From contig CAZKBV010000005.1 of assembly GCA_964551215.1 (NCBI GenBank), positions 1 through 41,142 of the forward strand: a DNA stretch of 41,142 nt, given 5' to 3'. Position 1 is the first letter of the stretch, and the number at the start of each line of letters is the position of its first letter. The notes beneath the pieces are model-generated. The model worked only from the letters and a program-made list of their open reading frames with translations, was not told the DNA's origin and did not search any database. Source of the DNA: JAFLUQ01 sp964551215. GTDB lineage: Bacteria; Bacillota; Clostridia; UMGS1883. Of this stretch, positions 6,756 through 14,532 are shown piece after piece. Both the position numbers and the translations under genes were made by a program.

Positions 6756-7979
6756 ATGGATAAAATCGAGTTGCTTGCTCCGGCAGGTAATTTATATAAG
6801 CTGAAAATTGCTCTGAAATACGGGGCCGACGCGGTATATATAGGCGGGGAGTCCTTTTCTCTGAGAACAGCGGCGGATAATTTTACCGTGGAGGAAATGG
6901 CGCGGGGCATAGAATTTGCCCATTCCATGGGAAAAAAGGTGTACGTGACAGCCAACATAATTCCTCACAACCGCGATTTGGACGAAATGAAGGCGTATTT
7001 CAGAGAAATTTATGAGCTTGGCGCCGACGCGGCGCTTATTTCCGATTTGGGAGCCTTTACGCTCTGCCGCGAAAGTGCGCCGGAGCTGGATATACACATC
7101 AGCACTCAAGCCAACAACACAAACTACGCCACAGTGAACGCATGGAAAAGGCTGGGAGCCTCCAGAGTCGTTCTCGCCCGCGAAATGACGCTGGACGAGG
7201 TGAGGGAAATTACCGATAAAGCAGAATGTGAAACGGAAATATTTATTCACGGAGCCATGTGCGTTTCATATTCGGGAAGGTGTCTGCTCAGCAACTACAT
7301 GACCTTCCGCGACAGCAACCAAGGGGCTTGCTCCCACCCGTGCCGCTGGAATTATTCCCTTATGGAGGAAAAGCGCCCCGGGGAATATTTCCCCGTGTAC
7401 GAAAACGAAAGAGGCTCCTTTATTTTAAACTCAAAGGATCTTTGCATGATAGACCATGTTCCCGAGCTTATACAAAGCGGCGTCAGCTCCCTTAAAATAG
7501 AGGGCAGAGTCAAAAGCGAATATTACCTTGCCACGGTTGTTCAGGCCTACAGGAACGCCATAGATGGCTATTACGCCGATCCGGAGGGGTATAAATTCGA
7601 TTCCGCCCTTTACGACGAGGTGTGCAAGGTCAGCCACAGGGAATACTACACGGGCTTCTTCTTCGGAATACCGGAAACGGGAGCCCAGATATACAATAGC
7701 AGCTCTTATATCAGGGAGTACGACGTTGTAGGCATAGTGGAGGACTACGACCCCAAAACCGGCCTCGCAAGGGTATCCCAGCGCAACCGTTTCTTTAAGG
7801 GGGACGAAATAGAAATAATTCAGCCTATGCGGCCGTTTTTTACCGTAAGGGTGGAATACATGACAGACGAAAACGGGGTTGAGCTTGACGCGGCAAGACA
7901 CGCCGCAATGACGGTTTATATAAAAACGGATATTCCCTTGGTTAAGGACGCCATGCTCAGAAAGAAGAAGGAACAATGA
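6756..7979 (+). CDS. trhP: U32 family protein TrhP, prephenate-dependent tRNA uridine(34) hydroxylase
   Basis: A 407-aa U32 'peptidase' family protein. The N-terminus IELLAPAGN...KYGADAVYIGG and the central EIFIHGAMCVSYSGRCLLS...GACSHPC segment are diagnostic; the Cys residues there are expected to hold an iron-sulfur cluster. SSLKIEGRVKSEYYLA follows, and the C-terminal domain is present. In Bacillus, TrhP1/TrhP2 hydroxylate U34 of tRNAs reading NNU codons, before methylation by TrmR; here a single full-length protein sits directly after trmR. AAGGAAG (6743-6749) fits the ATG at 6756 better than the one at 6750. Its stop overlaps the next start (ATGA). Confidence 0.87.
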   Translation: MDKIELLAPAGNLYKLKIALKYGADAVYIGGESFSLRTAADNFTVEEMARGIEFAHSMGKKVYVTANIIPHNRDLDEMKAYFREIYELGADAALISDLGAFTLCRESAPELDIHISTQANNTNYATVNAWKRLGASRVVLAREMTLDEVREITDKAECETEIFIHGAMCVSYSGRCLLSNYMTFRDSNQGACSHPCRWNYSLMEEKRPGEYFPVYENERGSFILNSKDLCMIDHVPELIQSGVSSLKIEGRVKSEYYLATVVQAYRNAIDGYYADPEGYKFDSALYDEVCKVSHREYYTGFFFGIPETGAQIYNSSSYIREYDVVGIVEDYDPKTGLARVSQRNRFFKGDEIEIIQPMRPFFTVRVEYMTDENGVELDAARHAAMTVYIKTDIPLVKDAMLRKKKEQ

Positions 7980-9532
7980 GACGGTTACAAAACAAAAGAA
8001 CAAAAAAGAAAAGCAGAATCCCCCTTCTTATCTGCGTTTTGGCTCTCATTGCCGCCGCGTTTGGGGGAATCGCGGCCATTGCCGCCGCCGAGGCCGGTTC
8101 GGACAAGATAATCCGCAACGTATATGTGGATGACGTTCGCATAGGCGGGCTTAAAACCGAAGAAGCCGTGAAGCTGCTGGAGGAGGAATTTTCCTCCAGA
8201 AAAATAAAAATCAGCCTCCCCGATGGGCGGAGCCAAAGCTTTACCCCGGAGGAGCTGGGGCTTAATTACAAGACCGACGCCATTGTGGGGGAGGCCTACG
8301 AGCTGGGAAAAAGCAATAGCTTCGGCAAAAATGTGGCGGTCATATGCCGTTCCTTTTTTGCCCCCAAGCGTTACTCCTCCTCCTTGGCTCTGGTAAGCTC
8401 CGGCCCCGGAAAAGAGCTTCTGGACTTTGCCGAAGGCTATAAGGCTCAGCCCACAGAGTCCGCCTTTGAAATTCTTGAAGACAGAGTGGTTATAACCAAC
8501 GGCATGAACGGCTATGAGGTGGATGTGGACAAGCTGATTGAAACTGTCACCGGCGGAGAGGAATTTCCGCAGAATCTGGACGCGCCTATAAATGTACTGC
8601 CATTTACTTTGCCGGATATAGACGAAATATATAACAAGGCTGCCTCCGACCCGAGAGCGCCATATGCCAGAAACAACGACGGAAAAATCACCGCCACCGT
8701 AAAAAATTTCAATTTGGATATTGCCCGAAGCATACAGAAGGAAAATTCCGGTGAGGGGGACGTATACGAGTTTATTATGGATAGCGAAAGCGTGGCTCCA
8801 TTGGGGGACGAAAGCCTTTATCCCGAAGTGATGGGGGAGTGTACCACGCAGTTCAGCACGGGCAATGCCCCCAGAGCCGCAAATATAAGACTTGCCGCAA
8901 GCGTAATCAACGGCAGGGACCTTCTTCCGGGGGAGGAATTTTCCTTTAACGAAATAAACGGCGAAAGCACCACCGACAAGGGCTATCAGGTTTCAAAGGG
9001 CTATTCCGGCACGCAGGTGGTGGACAGTGTGGGCGGAGGAATATGTCAGGTCACAGGCACGATTTATACCGCCGCTCTTTACGCCGGACTTGAAATTACG
9101 GAGCGCACAAACCACTCCATGCCGGTATCCTATCTTCCTATGGGGCAGGATTCCACAATAAGCTATCCGAGGCTGGATTTGCGCTTTAAAAACTCCTTTG
9201 ACATACCTGTAAAGCTGTTTGCCTTTACAGACGGCGGAAGCATAACCGTGCAGATTCGGGGCAGAAAAAGCGACAAATTTGATGAAGTGAAAATTGAAAA
9301 TACGACCCTTTCCGTTTTGGAACCCTCCGAAAAGGAGGTGTCGGACGAAAGCCTTTCCCCCGGACAGCGGGTGGTAACGCAGAAGGGGGCGAAGGGATAT
9401 GTTGTGGAAACAGTCAGGGTTTACTATAAGGACGGCGTCCCCGTAAAGCGTGAAAATCTGGGAAAGAGTACATATAAAGCGCAGGAAAAAATTGTAAAGG
9501 TAGGTATTGAAAAGAATGAACAAGCCGAATAG
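7976..9532 (+). CDS. VanW family protein with G5 domain, membrane-anchored
   Basis: The 518-aa product begins with a basic stretch and one membrane segment (about residues 16-38). Two putative peptidoglycan-binding repeats follow at about 45-285, including a VYVDDVRIGGLKTEEAVKLLEE start that is typical of that domain. The VanW domain starts around 290 (TTQFSTGNAPRAANIRLAA...LLPGEEFSFNE...GGGICQVTGTIY), and a C-terminal G5 domain occupies about 430-510. It acts outside the cytoplasmic membrane in contact with the wall. VanW function is unknown even in vancomycin-resistance clusters, and there is no van operon here. It overlaps trhP by 4 nt and luxS by 17 nt, so it belongs to the same transcript. 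Confidence 0.92.
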   Translation: MRRLQNKRTKKKSRIPLLICVLALIAAAFGGIAAIAAAEAGSDKIIRNVYVDDVRIGGLKTEEAVKLLEEEFSSRKIKISLPDGRSQSFTPEELGLNYKTDAIVGEAYELGKSNSFGKNVAVICRSFFAPKRYSSSLALVSSGPGKELLDFAEGYKAQPTESAFEILEDRVVITNGMNGYEVDVDKLIETVTGGEEFPQNLDAPINVLPFTLPDIDEIYNKAASDPRAPYARNNDGKITATVKNFNLDIARSIQKENSGEGDVYEFIMDSESVAPLGDESLYPEVMGECTTQFSTGNAPRAANIRLAASVINGRDLLPGEEFSFNEINGESTTDKGYQVSKGYSGTQVVDSVGGGICQVTGTIYTAALYAGLEITERTNHSMPVSYLPMGQDSTISYPRLDLRFKNSFDIPVKLFAFTDGGSITVQIRGRKSDKFDEVKIENTTLSVLEPSEKEVSDESLSPGQRVVTQKGAKGYVVETVRVYYKDGVPVKRENLGKSTYKAQEKIVKVGIEKNEQAE

Positions 9533-10004
9533 GATTAACAGAATAGCCAGCTTTAACGCGGATCACGATTTTATCGAGCCGGGAATATATATTTCCCGCA
9601 TAGACGGCGACGTTACAACCTTCGATATGCGTTGCCGCAAGCCCAACTGCGGAGAGTATATGGACAACGTAACAATGCACACCGTGGAGCATATGTTCGC
9701 CACATATATCAGAAATTCCAAAATAGGCGATAAGGTGATATATTTCGGGCCTATGGGCTGCCGCACAGGGTTTTACCTGCTCGTAAGGGACGCGGATAAG
9801 GATGTTGTTTTGGAGACGGTTTTTGAAACTCTGGAAAAAATCATCGCCCATGAGGGGCCTGTGTTCGGGGCCTCCCGTAAGGAGTGCGGAAATTACCGCG
9901 AGCTGCAGATAGAAAGCGCAAAGGCCGAGTGCGGACGGTACTTGAAGGCGCTTAAGGAGTGCGGAAGCATTGACTTTGAGTATAAGGAAGGCGACGGCAA
10001 ATGA
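9516..10004 (+). CDS. luxS: S-ribosylhomocysteine lyase LuxS
   Basis: Cleaves S-ribosylhomocysteine to homocysteine and DPD, the precursor of autoinducer-2. The 162-aa product shows the metal site HTVEH (H55, H59 with E58) and C124 in RKECGNYREL, plus C82 in GPMGCRTGFYLL, all in family positions. An upstream TTG at 9507 is in frame, but ATG 9516 has AAAGGTAGG at a better distance and gives the expected N-terminus. The start lies inside the end of the VanW gene. The next gene, mtnN, supplies its substrate. Confidence 0.97.
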   Translation: MNKPNRINRIASFNADHDFIEPGIYISRIDGDVTTFDMRCRKPNCGEYMDNVTMHTVEHMFATYIRNSKIGDKVIYFGPMGCRTGFYLLVRDADKDVVLETVFETLEKIIAHEGPVFGASRKECGNYRELQIESAKAECGRYLKALKECGSIDFEYKEGDGK

Positions 10005-10687
10005 TTGGCATTATAGGAGCTATGGACATAGAGATTGACGCTCTCAAAAACGATATGACCGAAGCCGTCGGCGAAACAATAAGCGGAATAGAATTTACGA
10101 AAGGCCGTCTTTACGGCGTGGAGGCCGTCGTTGCCGTGTGCGGCATAGGCAAGGTCTTTGCGGCGATTTGCGCCCAGACAATGATACTGCGCTACGGGAC
10201 GGATTGCATCATAAATACCGGCGTGGGCGGTTCTCTTTCCGAAAGGCTTAACGTGGGAAGCATCGCCGTTGCGGAAAGTACCGTGCAGCACGATATGGAC
10301 ACTTCCCCCTTAGGGGATCCGAAGGGGCTTATAAGCGGCATAAATATCATAAATATTCCGGCGGACAGGGAGCTTTTGGAAAAAACGGAGGCCGCCGTAA
10401 AGCGGCTGGGCATAAATACTCTCACGGGAGTTATTGCCTCCGGAGATCGTTTCGTCGCCGGAGCAAAAGAAAAGAAGCGCATAAAGGATGAATTCGGCGC
10501 AATCGCCTGCGAGATGGAGGGGGCGGCAATCGGTCACGTGTGCTATGTAAACAATGTACCCTTCGCCGTGATACGCTCCATATCCGACAATGCCAACGGG
10601 GACGCGGCGGCGGATTATCCCGCCTTCAGAATTGAAGCGGCGGAAAAATCCAAGGCTGTTGTGGCGCGGCTTTTAAAAAGCCTGTAA
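10001..10687 (+). CDS. mtnN: 5'-methylthioadenosine/S-adenosylhomocysteine nucleosidase
   Basis: Removes adenine from SAH and methylthioadenosine; the SAH product, S-ribosylhomocysteine, is the LuxS substrate. In the 228-aa product E11 (IGAMDIE), E173 (ACEMEGAA) and D196 (ISDNAN) match the catalytic Glu12, Glu174 and Asp197 of the E. coli enzyme. Its ATG overlaps the luxS stop by 4 nt (ATGA). It is the last gene of the run that began with the DJ-1 gene. The released adenine could be recovered by the phosphoribosyltransferase encoded 1.6 kb downstream in a separate operon. Confidence 0.97.
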   Translation: MIGIIGAMDIEIDALKNDMTEAVGETISGIEFTKGRLYGVEAVVAVCGIGKVFAAICAQTMILRYGTDCIINTGVGGSLSERLNVGSIAVAESTVQHDMDTSPLGDPKGLISGINIINIPADRELLEKTEAAVKRLGINTLTGVIASGDRFVAGAKEKKRIKDEFGAIACEMEGAAIGHVCYVNNVPFAVIRSISDNANGDAAADYPAFRIEAAEKSKAVVARLLKSL

Positions 10688-10717
10688 TTTGTGATTTCCC
10701 GCGTGCGCTTTGGCGGC

Positions 10718-10737
10718 CTTTGGGCAACAGCCCAAAG
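10718..10737 (+). terminator. Hairpin after mtnN
   Basis: CTTTGGGC and GCCCAAAG form an 8-bp stem with an AACA loop, 31 bp after the mtnN stop. There is no T run, so termination here is only a possibility. Confidence 0.45.
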
Positions 10738-10764
10738 CGAAACAGTGTAGCGCGTTGCTGCGCG

Positions 10765-10792
10765 GCGCGGGGGACATCCGCGCGTAGGTTAT
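10765..10792 (+). repeat. Palindromic repeat element, copy A (right module only)
   Basis: A 23-nt sequence (10765-10787) followed by GTTAT is repeated exactly at 35457-35479 followed by ATTAT. Its core is a hairpin with arms GCGCGG and CCGCGC around GGGACAT. It lies in the 284-bp gap between mtnN and the purine permease promoter; I see no gene in that gap. Confidence 0.75.
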
Positions 10793-10878
10793 TTCAGCTT
10801 TTTATCCGAACAAATTTTTTGCTTGCGCCTATTGTTCACGTTTAAATTAATAAAAATTTACAAATTTTACAAAAACTC

Positions 10879-10907
10879 TTGCAAAAGTATAAAAAAAGGT
10901 GTAAAAT
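10879..10907 (+). promoter_or_regulatory. Promoter of the purine permease operon
   Basis: TTGCAA (10879-10884), 17-bp spacer, TAAAAT (10902-10907). No purine riboswitch core was found in the roughly 60-nt leader. Confidence 0.72.
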
Positions 10908-10971
10908 AAAAATGGCCTTGCGGTAATTGACCGTTCGGTCTAAATTATTTAAAACTTAGGAGGAGTTTCAA

Positions 10972-12312
10972 ATGGAAAAACTGTTTAAGCTCAAAGAACA
11001 CGGCACCAACGTGAAAACGGAGATTATCGCCGGTATCACCACCTTCCTTGCGATGGTGTACATACTCGCGGTAAACCCCAACTATCTTTCCGCCGCGGGA
11101 ATGGACAAGGCGGCTGTATTTACGGCTACGGCCTTATCGGCGGCTATAGCGACCCTGTGCATGGCGTTCTTTGCCAATTACCCCGTGGCTCTTGCTTCGG
11201 GCATGGGTCTGAACGCGTTCTTCGCGTTTACCGTATGCGGTCAGATGGGTTACAGCTATAAGGTTGCCCTTACCGCTGTTTTCGTTGAAGGTATTATTTT
11301 CATCCTGCTCTCCCTGTTCAAGTTCAGAGAGGCGCTTGTAAACCAGATTCCCACAAACCTTAAGCTCGGTATTACGGCAGGTATAGGTTTGTTCATTACG
11401 ATTATAGCCCTTATCGGCTCGGGAGTTGTGGCGTCGGATCCTTCCACAACCGTTACTGTCGGTGATTTTGCGGCTCCCGAATTTGTGCTTTCCATTTTGG
11501 GTCTTATTATAATAGGAATACTCCACCACTATAAGGTTCCGGGCGATATTATTCTCGGTATTTTGGCAACGTGGGTGCTTGGCATGATCGCCGAGAAGAT
11601 AGGCTGGTATGTTGTCGATCCCGAAGCCGGCAAATATTCTCTTTTCCCCGATTTCTCCAACGGAATCAACCTTGCGGCTCCGGCAATGTTCCAGTTTGAT
11701 TTTGCTTTTGTGAAGGACAACATAGCCTCGTTCCTGTTTATTGTGTTTACTTTCCTTTACACGGATATTTTCGACACAGCCGGAACCCTTATCGGCGTTG
11801 CCGAAAAAGGCAACCTTCTTGATAAGGACGGCAAGCTTCCCAAGGCCGGCGGCGCGTTGATGGCCGACGCGGTTGGTACCGTTGTAGGCGCTTGCATGGG
11901 TACTTCCACGGTTACAAGCTATGTTGAATCCAGCGCGGGCGTCGCGGCAGGCGGACGGACGGGTCTTACCTCCGTTACAACAGCCGTTCTCTTTATCGTG
12001 GCTCTTGTTCTTTCGCCGATATTCCTTGCAATTCCTACCTTTGCGACAACACCGGCTATGCTTTATGTGGGGCTTTTGATGCTCAGCTCAATTAAGAAGA
12101 TGTCCTTCGACGGGGACATTGCCGACGTTATCGGCGGCTTCCTTGCCGTAGTTATCATGCCCTTTACATACTCCATCGCTACAGGTATCATGTTCGGCAT
12201 GATCGCGTGGGTTGTTCTTAAGATATTCACAGGCAAATTCAAGGATATCAGCCCCGTAATGTGGATTTCCGTCGCGCTGTTTGCCCTGTATATCGCCACA
12301 AAGGTAATGTAA
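10972..12312 (+). CDS. NCS2 family purine permease (AzgA/PbuG type)
   Basis: A 446-aa polytopic membrane protein with about a dozen or more hydrophobic segments. It carries the AzgA/PbuG signatures: NPNYLSAAGMD near the N-terminus, LASGMGLNAFFAF, FDTAGTLIGVAEKGNL and GTSTVTSYVESSAGVAAGGRTGLTS. These transporters take up hypoxanthine, guanine or adenine with protons. AGGAGG precedes the start. The purine phosphoribosyltransferase 30 bp downstream would trap the imported base as nucleotide. The exact base specificity cannot be read from sequence. Confidence 0.93.
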   Translation: MEKLFKLKEHGTNVKTEIIAGITTFLAMVYILAVNPNYLSAAGMDKAAVFTATALSAAIATLCMAFFANYPVALASGMGLNAFFAFTVCGQMGYSYKVALTAVFVEGIIFILLSLFKFREALVNQIPTNLKLGITAGIGLFITIIALIGSGVVASDPSTTVTVGDFAAPEFVLSILGLIIIGILHHYKVPGDIILGILATWVLGMIAEKIGWYVVDPEAGKYSLFPDFSNGINLAAPAMFQFDFAFVKDNIASFLFIVFTFLYTDIFDTAGTLIGVAEKGNLLDKDGKLPKAGGALMADAVGTVVGACMGTSTVTSYVESSAGVAAGGRTGLTSVTTAVLFIVALVLSPIFLAIPTFATTPAMLYVGLLMLSSIKKMSFDGDIADVIGGFLAVVIMPFTYSIATGIMFGMIAWVVLKIFTGKFKDISPVMWISVALFALYIATKVM

Positions 12313-12342
12313 ATAATTTCCGAGAAAGGTGTTAATTAAGGC

Positions 12343-12909
12343 ATGAAAACATCTTATGAAATGACTATTGCGGGAATTAAGCGCAGTCTCCCGCTGTTCC
12401 CCATAAGCGACGAGCTTCAGATTGCGGCCTTTATCATGTTCGGCGACGTTGAAATTACTGTCGCGGCGGCTAAGGCTCTCCTTGAAATAGCTCCCGAACA
12501 CGACATTATGATGACGGCGGAGTGCAAGAGTATACCGCTTGTATATGAAATGGCTCGGCAGGAAAAGGCGGACAATTATATTATTGCCCGTAAAGGGCCG
12601 AAGCTTTACATGAGAGATGTGCTTAAAACTCCCGTTCACTCCATAACCACCGCCAATGAGCAGATACTCTGTATAGGCGCGGACGACGTTGAAGCCATAA
12701 AGGGGAAAAGGGTGCTTATTGTGGACGATGTTATAAGCACCGGCGAATCTTTGGCGGCCATGGAGGAGCTTATCGGCAAGGCCGGCGGAAACATTGTGGG
12801 CAAAATGGCTGTTCTGGCCGAGGGCGACGCGAAGGACAGAACGGACATTACCGTTTTGGCGCCGCTGCCGCTGTTTGATAAAAACGGCGAACCAATCATA
12901 AATAAATAA
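12343..12909 (+). CDS. Phosphoribosyltransferase, probable purine (adenine-type) salvage enzyme
   Basis: The 188-aa product contains the PRPP-binding loop VLIVDDVISTGES and a KGPKLYM hydrophobic segment, in the COG0503 (Apt/Xpt) group. Transfers phosphoribose from PRPP to a purine base. It is co-transcribed with the NCS2 permease, which supports a salvage role. The N-terminal half (TIAGIKRSLPLFPISDELQIAAFIMFGDVEIT) differs from classical Apt, so adenine specificity is plausible but not proven; a regulatory role like PurR or substrate hypoxanthine/xanthine are alternatives. AAAGGTG precedes the start; a strong terminator follows. Confidence 0.82.
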   Translation: MKTSYEMTIAGIKRSLPLFPISDELQIAAFIMFGDVEITVAAAKALLEIAPEHDIMMTAECKSIPLVYEMARQEKADNYIIARKGPKLYMRDVLKTPVHSITTANEQILCIGADDVEAIKGKRVLIVDDVISTGESLAAMEELIGKAGGNIVGKMAVLAEGDAKDRTDITVLAPLPLFDKNGEPIINK

Positions 12910-12978
12910 TTTTTCGGGACTGTACCGAACGATATATTTGGTTTACGGTTTTTAGAGGTAATAATAATCAACATTTTT

Positions 12979-13017
12979 AACGGGGACGCAAATTTATGAA
13001 TTTGCGCCCCGTTTGTA
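12979..13017 (+). terminator. Terminator of the purine salvage operon
   Basis: AACGGGG and CGCAAATT pair with AATTTGCG and CCCCGTT, a 15-bp stem with one bulged A and a TATG loop, followed by TGTATTG. Confidence 0.85.
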
Positions 13018-13071
13018 TTGCTGCGGTAAGGCGTTTTGCTGTTTTACATAAGGGGGTTGACAAAAAGGGGA

Positions 13072-13100
13072 TTGACAAAATTTTTAGACTGATGTATAAT
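13072..13100 (+). promoter_or_regulatory. Near-consensus promoter of the stalk-domain protein gene
   Basis: TTGACA (13072-13077), 17-bp spacer, TATAAT (13095-13100), both perfect consensus hexamers. A second TTGACA sits 15 bp upstream (13057-13062) in a similar GGGG..TTGACAAAA context, as a short tandem duplication. Confidence 0.88.
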
Positions 13101-13164
13101 GATTTTATAAAAACCGATGAAAAGGTTTTTAAACGATAAAATAACAAAATGGAGGTTAACGAAA

Positions 13165-14412
13165 ATGAAAAAAACAATCATGGCTTTTATAATCGGGCTT
13201 GCGTTGTCCGCCATGCCTGTCTTGGCGGCGGAAAACCTATCCGTGACAGTGCCGAGGTTTAAAATCACAATCAACAATGTGGAAATTGAAAACGAAAAAA
13301 GCGAGTATCCGTTCATAACTTATAATGACGTCACCTACGCGCCAATGACGTATAAGCTTTGCCGTTTAATGGGGCTGAAAACGGAGTTCGCCGCCACGCA
13401 AAGCGGAAGGTACGCCTTTTATGTTGGCAATTGCGAGGAATATTCCGACGCTTATATCTCCGAGGACGGCACAGCCGCAAACGGGGAAGGGTACTATACA
13501 GCCGAAATTCCCGAATACGCGGTATATATCAACGATACGACAAGGGAAACGGATTATTCCGATATGGAATATCCGATAATTAATTTTAGGGGAGTAACCT
13601 ATATTCCCCTTACGTGGGGCTTTATCAATGATGAATTCGACTGGAAATATTCATTCGACAGCGAAAACGGCCTTGTTATTGACACTCGGGATTCCTCCAA
13701 GCCGGAGCTTGACTCGTCAAGTATATACGCGGATACTTCGTCCGCGGGATACACCTTATATGTGGAAGGAGACGACGGTTACGCGGGATATCCTTCTTCC
13801 ACCTACGGCGGTCAATATAAGTTTGTTTGGGCCGAGAAGGGGCATGAAGAGACGACGTTCAGCCTTGAAAAGGAGCTTTCGGAGTTAAATATTACATATT
13901 TTGCCGAACAAATCGACGATAACGGGCTTGTTACCTTCATAAATCCGTCTCTTAAGGGGAATATACTTACAATCGCCTGCATATCCGGCGGCGGTGACGG
14001 AAAATCAAATGAAAATATGGCCTTAAAAATTGATATGTCCCAAGGGAAAATCATCAGCGCGGAAAAAGCGGTCTTTCTTCCCGATAACAGCAAAAGATAT
14101 TCCTATTCTTTCGCTCAAGACGAAATATTGCGCTCCGATTTCTGCGTCATCCCCACAACGGGAACCACATCAATTATTGTGGAAATAGTGGGAGATACTC
14201 AGCAGGAGCATGAGCTTACCTTTAAGCTTGTGAACGCAAGCAGTTTGGAGGAGGTTAATAGCACGGATTTTATTATTGACGACGGTAGCGTTGAGCTTTT
14301 CATTCCATACTACGACGCGGGCATTAAATCAAGTGAAATGTACTATATTGTTTTGGAAGCTAAGGGTAAAACCGAAGCGTCCGGCCAAGTATATGTTCAC
14401 GGCGCGCAATAA
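13165..14412 (+). CDS. Exported protein with two stalk (copper amine oxidase N-terminal-like) domains
   Basis: The 415-aa product has a signal peptide (MKKTIMAFIIGLALSAMPVLAA, cleavage near residue 22). Two copies follow of the PF07833-type stalk domain, at about 33-88 (ITINNVEIE...YPFITYNDVTYAPMTYKLCRLMGL) and 115-173 (VYINDTTRE...YPIINFRGVTYIPLTWGFI). The remaining 240 residues are beta-rich with no recognised domain; the tail ends in YYIVLEAKGKTEASGQVYVHG. GGAGG lies 9 nt before the ATG at 13165, which is therefore preferred over the ATG at 13117. No LPXTG, SLH or C-terminal membrane segment was seen. Driven by a very strong promoter. It is convergent with the giant GH16 gene, and the two exported proteins may be related in function; that is inference. 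Confidence 0.85.
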   Translation: MKKTIMAFIIGLALSAMPVLAAENLSVTVPRFKITINNVEIENEKSEYPFITYNDVTYAPMTYKLCRLMGLKTEFAATQSGRYAFYVGNCEEYSDAYISEDGTAANGEGYYTAEIPEYAVYINDTTRETDYSDMEYPIINFRGVTYIPLTWGFINDEFDWKYSFDSENGLVIDTRDSSKPELDSSSIYADTSSAGYTLYVEGDDGYAGYPSSTYGGQYKFVWAEKGHEETTFSLEKELSELNITYFAEQIDDNGLVTFINPSLKGNILTIACISGGGDGKSNENMALKIDMSQGKIISAEKAVFLPDNSKRYSYSFAQDEILRSDFCVIPTTGTTSIIVEIVGDTQQEHELTFKLVNASSLEEVNSTDFIIDDGSVELFIPYYDAGIKSSEMYYIVLEAKGKTEASGQVYVHGAQ

Positions 14413-14444
14413 GCGTAAGCGGCCGTTACGAAAGGGGTATTGGT

Positions 14445-14471
14445 AGGGGGAAGCCAAGCGGCTTTCCCCTT
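14445..14471 (+). terminator. Terminator of the stalk-domain gene
   Basis: AGGGGGAAGCC and GGCTTTCCCCT form a stem with an AAGC loop; the downstream sequence TAAATTTTGC is only moderately T-rich. Confidence 0.65.
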
Positions 14472-14500
14472 AAATTTTGCTGATTTTTTATGTAAACAAA

Positions 14501-14532
14501 GGGGGAACCGTTTCGGTTCCCCCTCGATTTTT
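14501..14532. terminator. Bidirectional terminator between the stalk and GH16 genes
   Basis: GGGGGAACCG and CGGTTCCCCC form a perfect 10-bp stem with a 3-nt loop. The plus strand continues CGATTTTTT and the minus strand CTTTGTTTAC, so it can serve both converging genes. Confidence 0.88.

Noticed and set aside
10908..10971. Purine riboswitch in the leader of the NCS2 permease gene
   Set aside because: The leader is about 60 nt and lacks the conserved purine aptamer loops.
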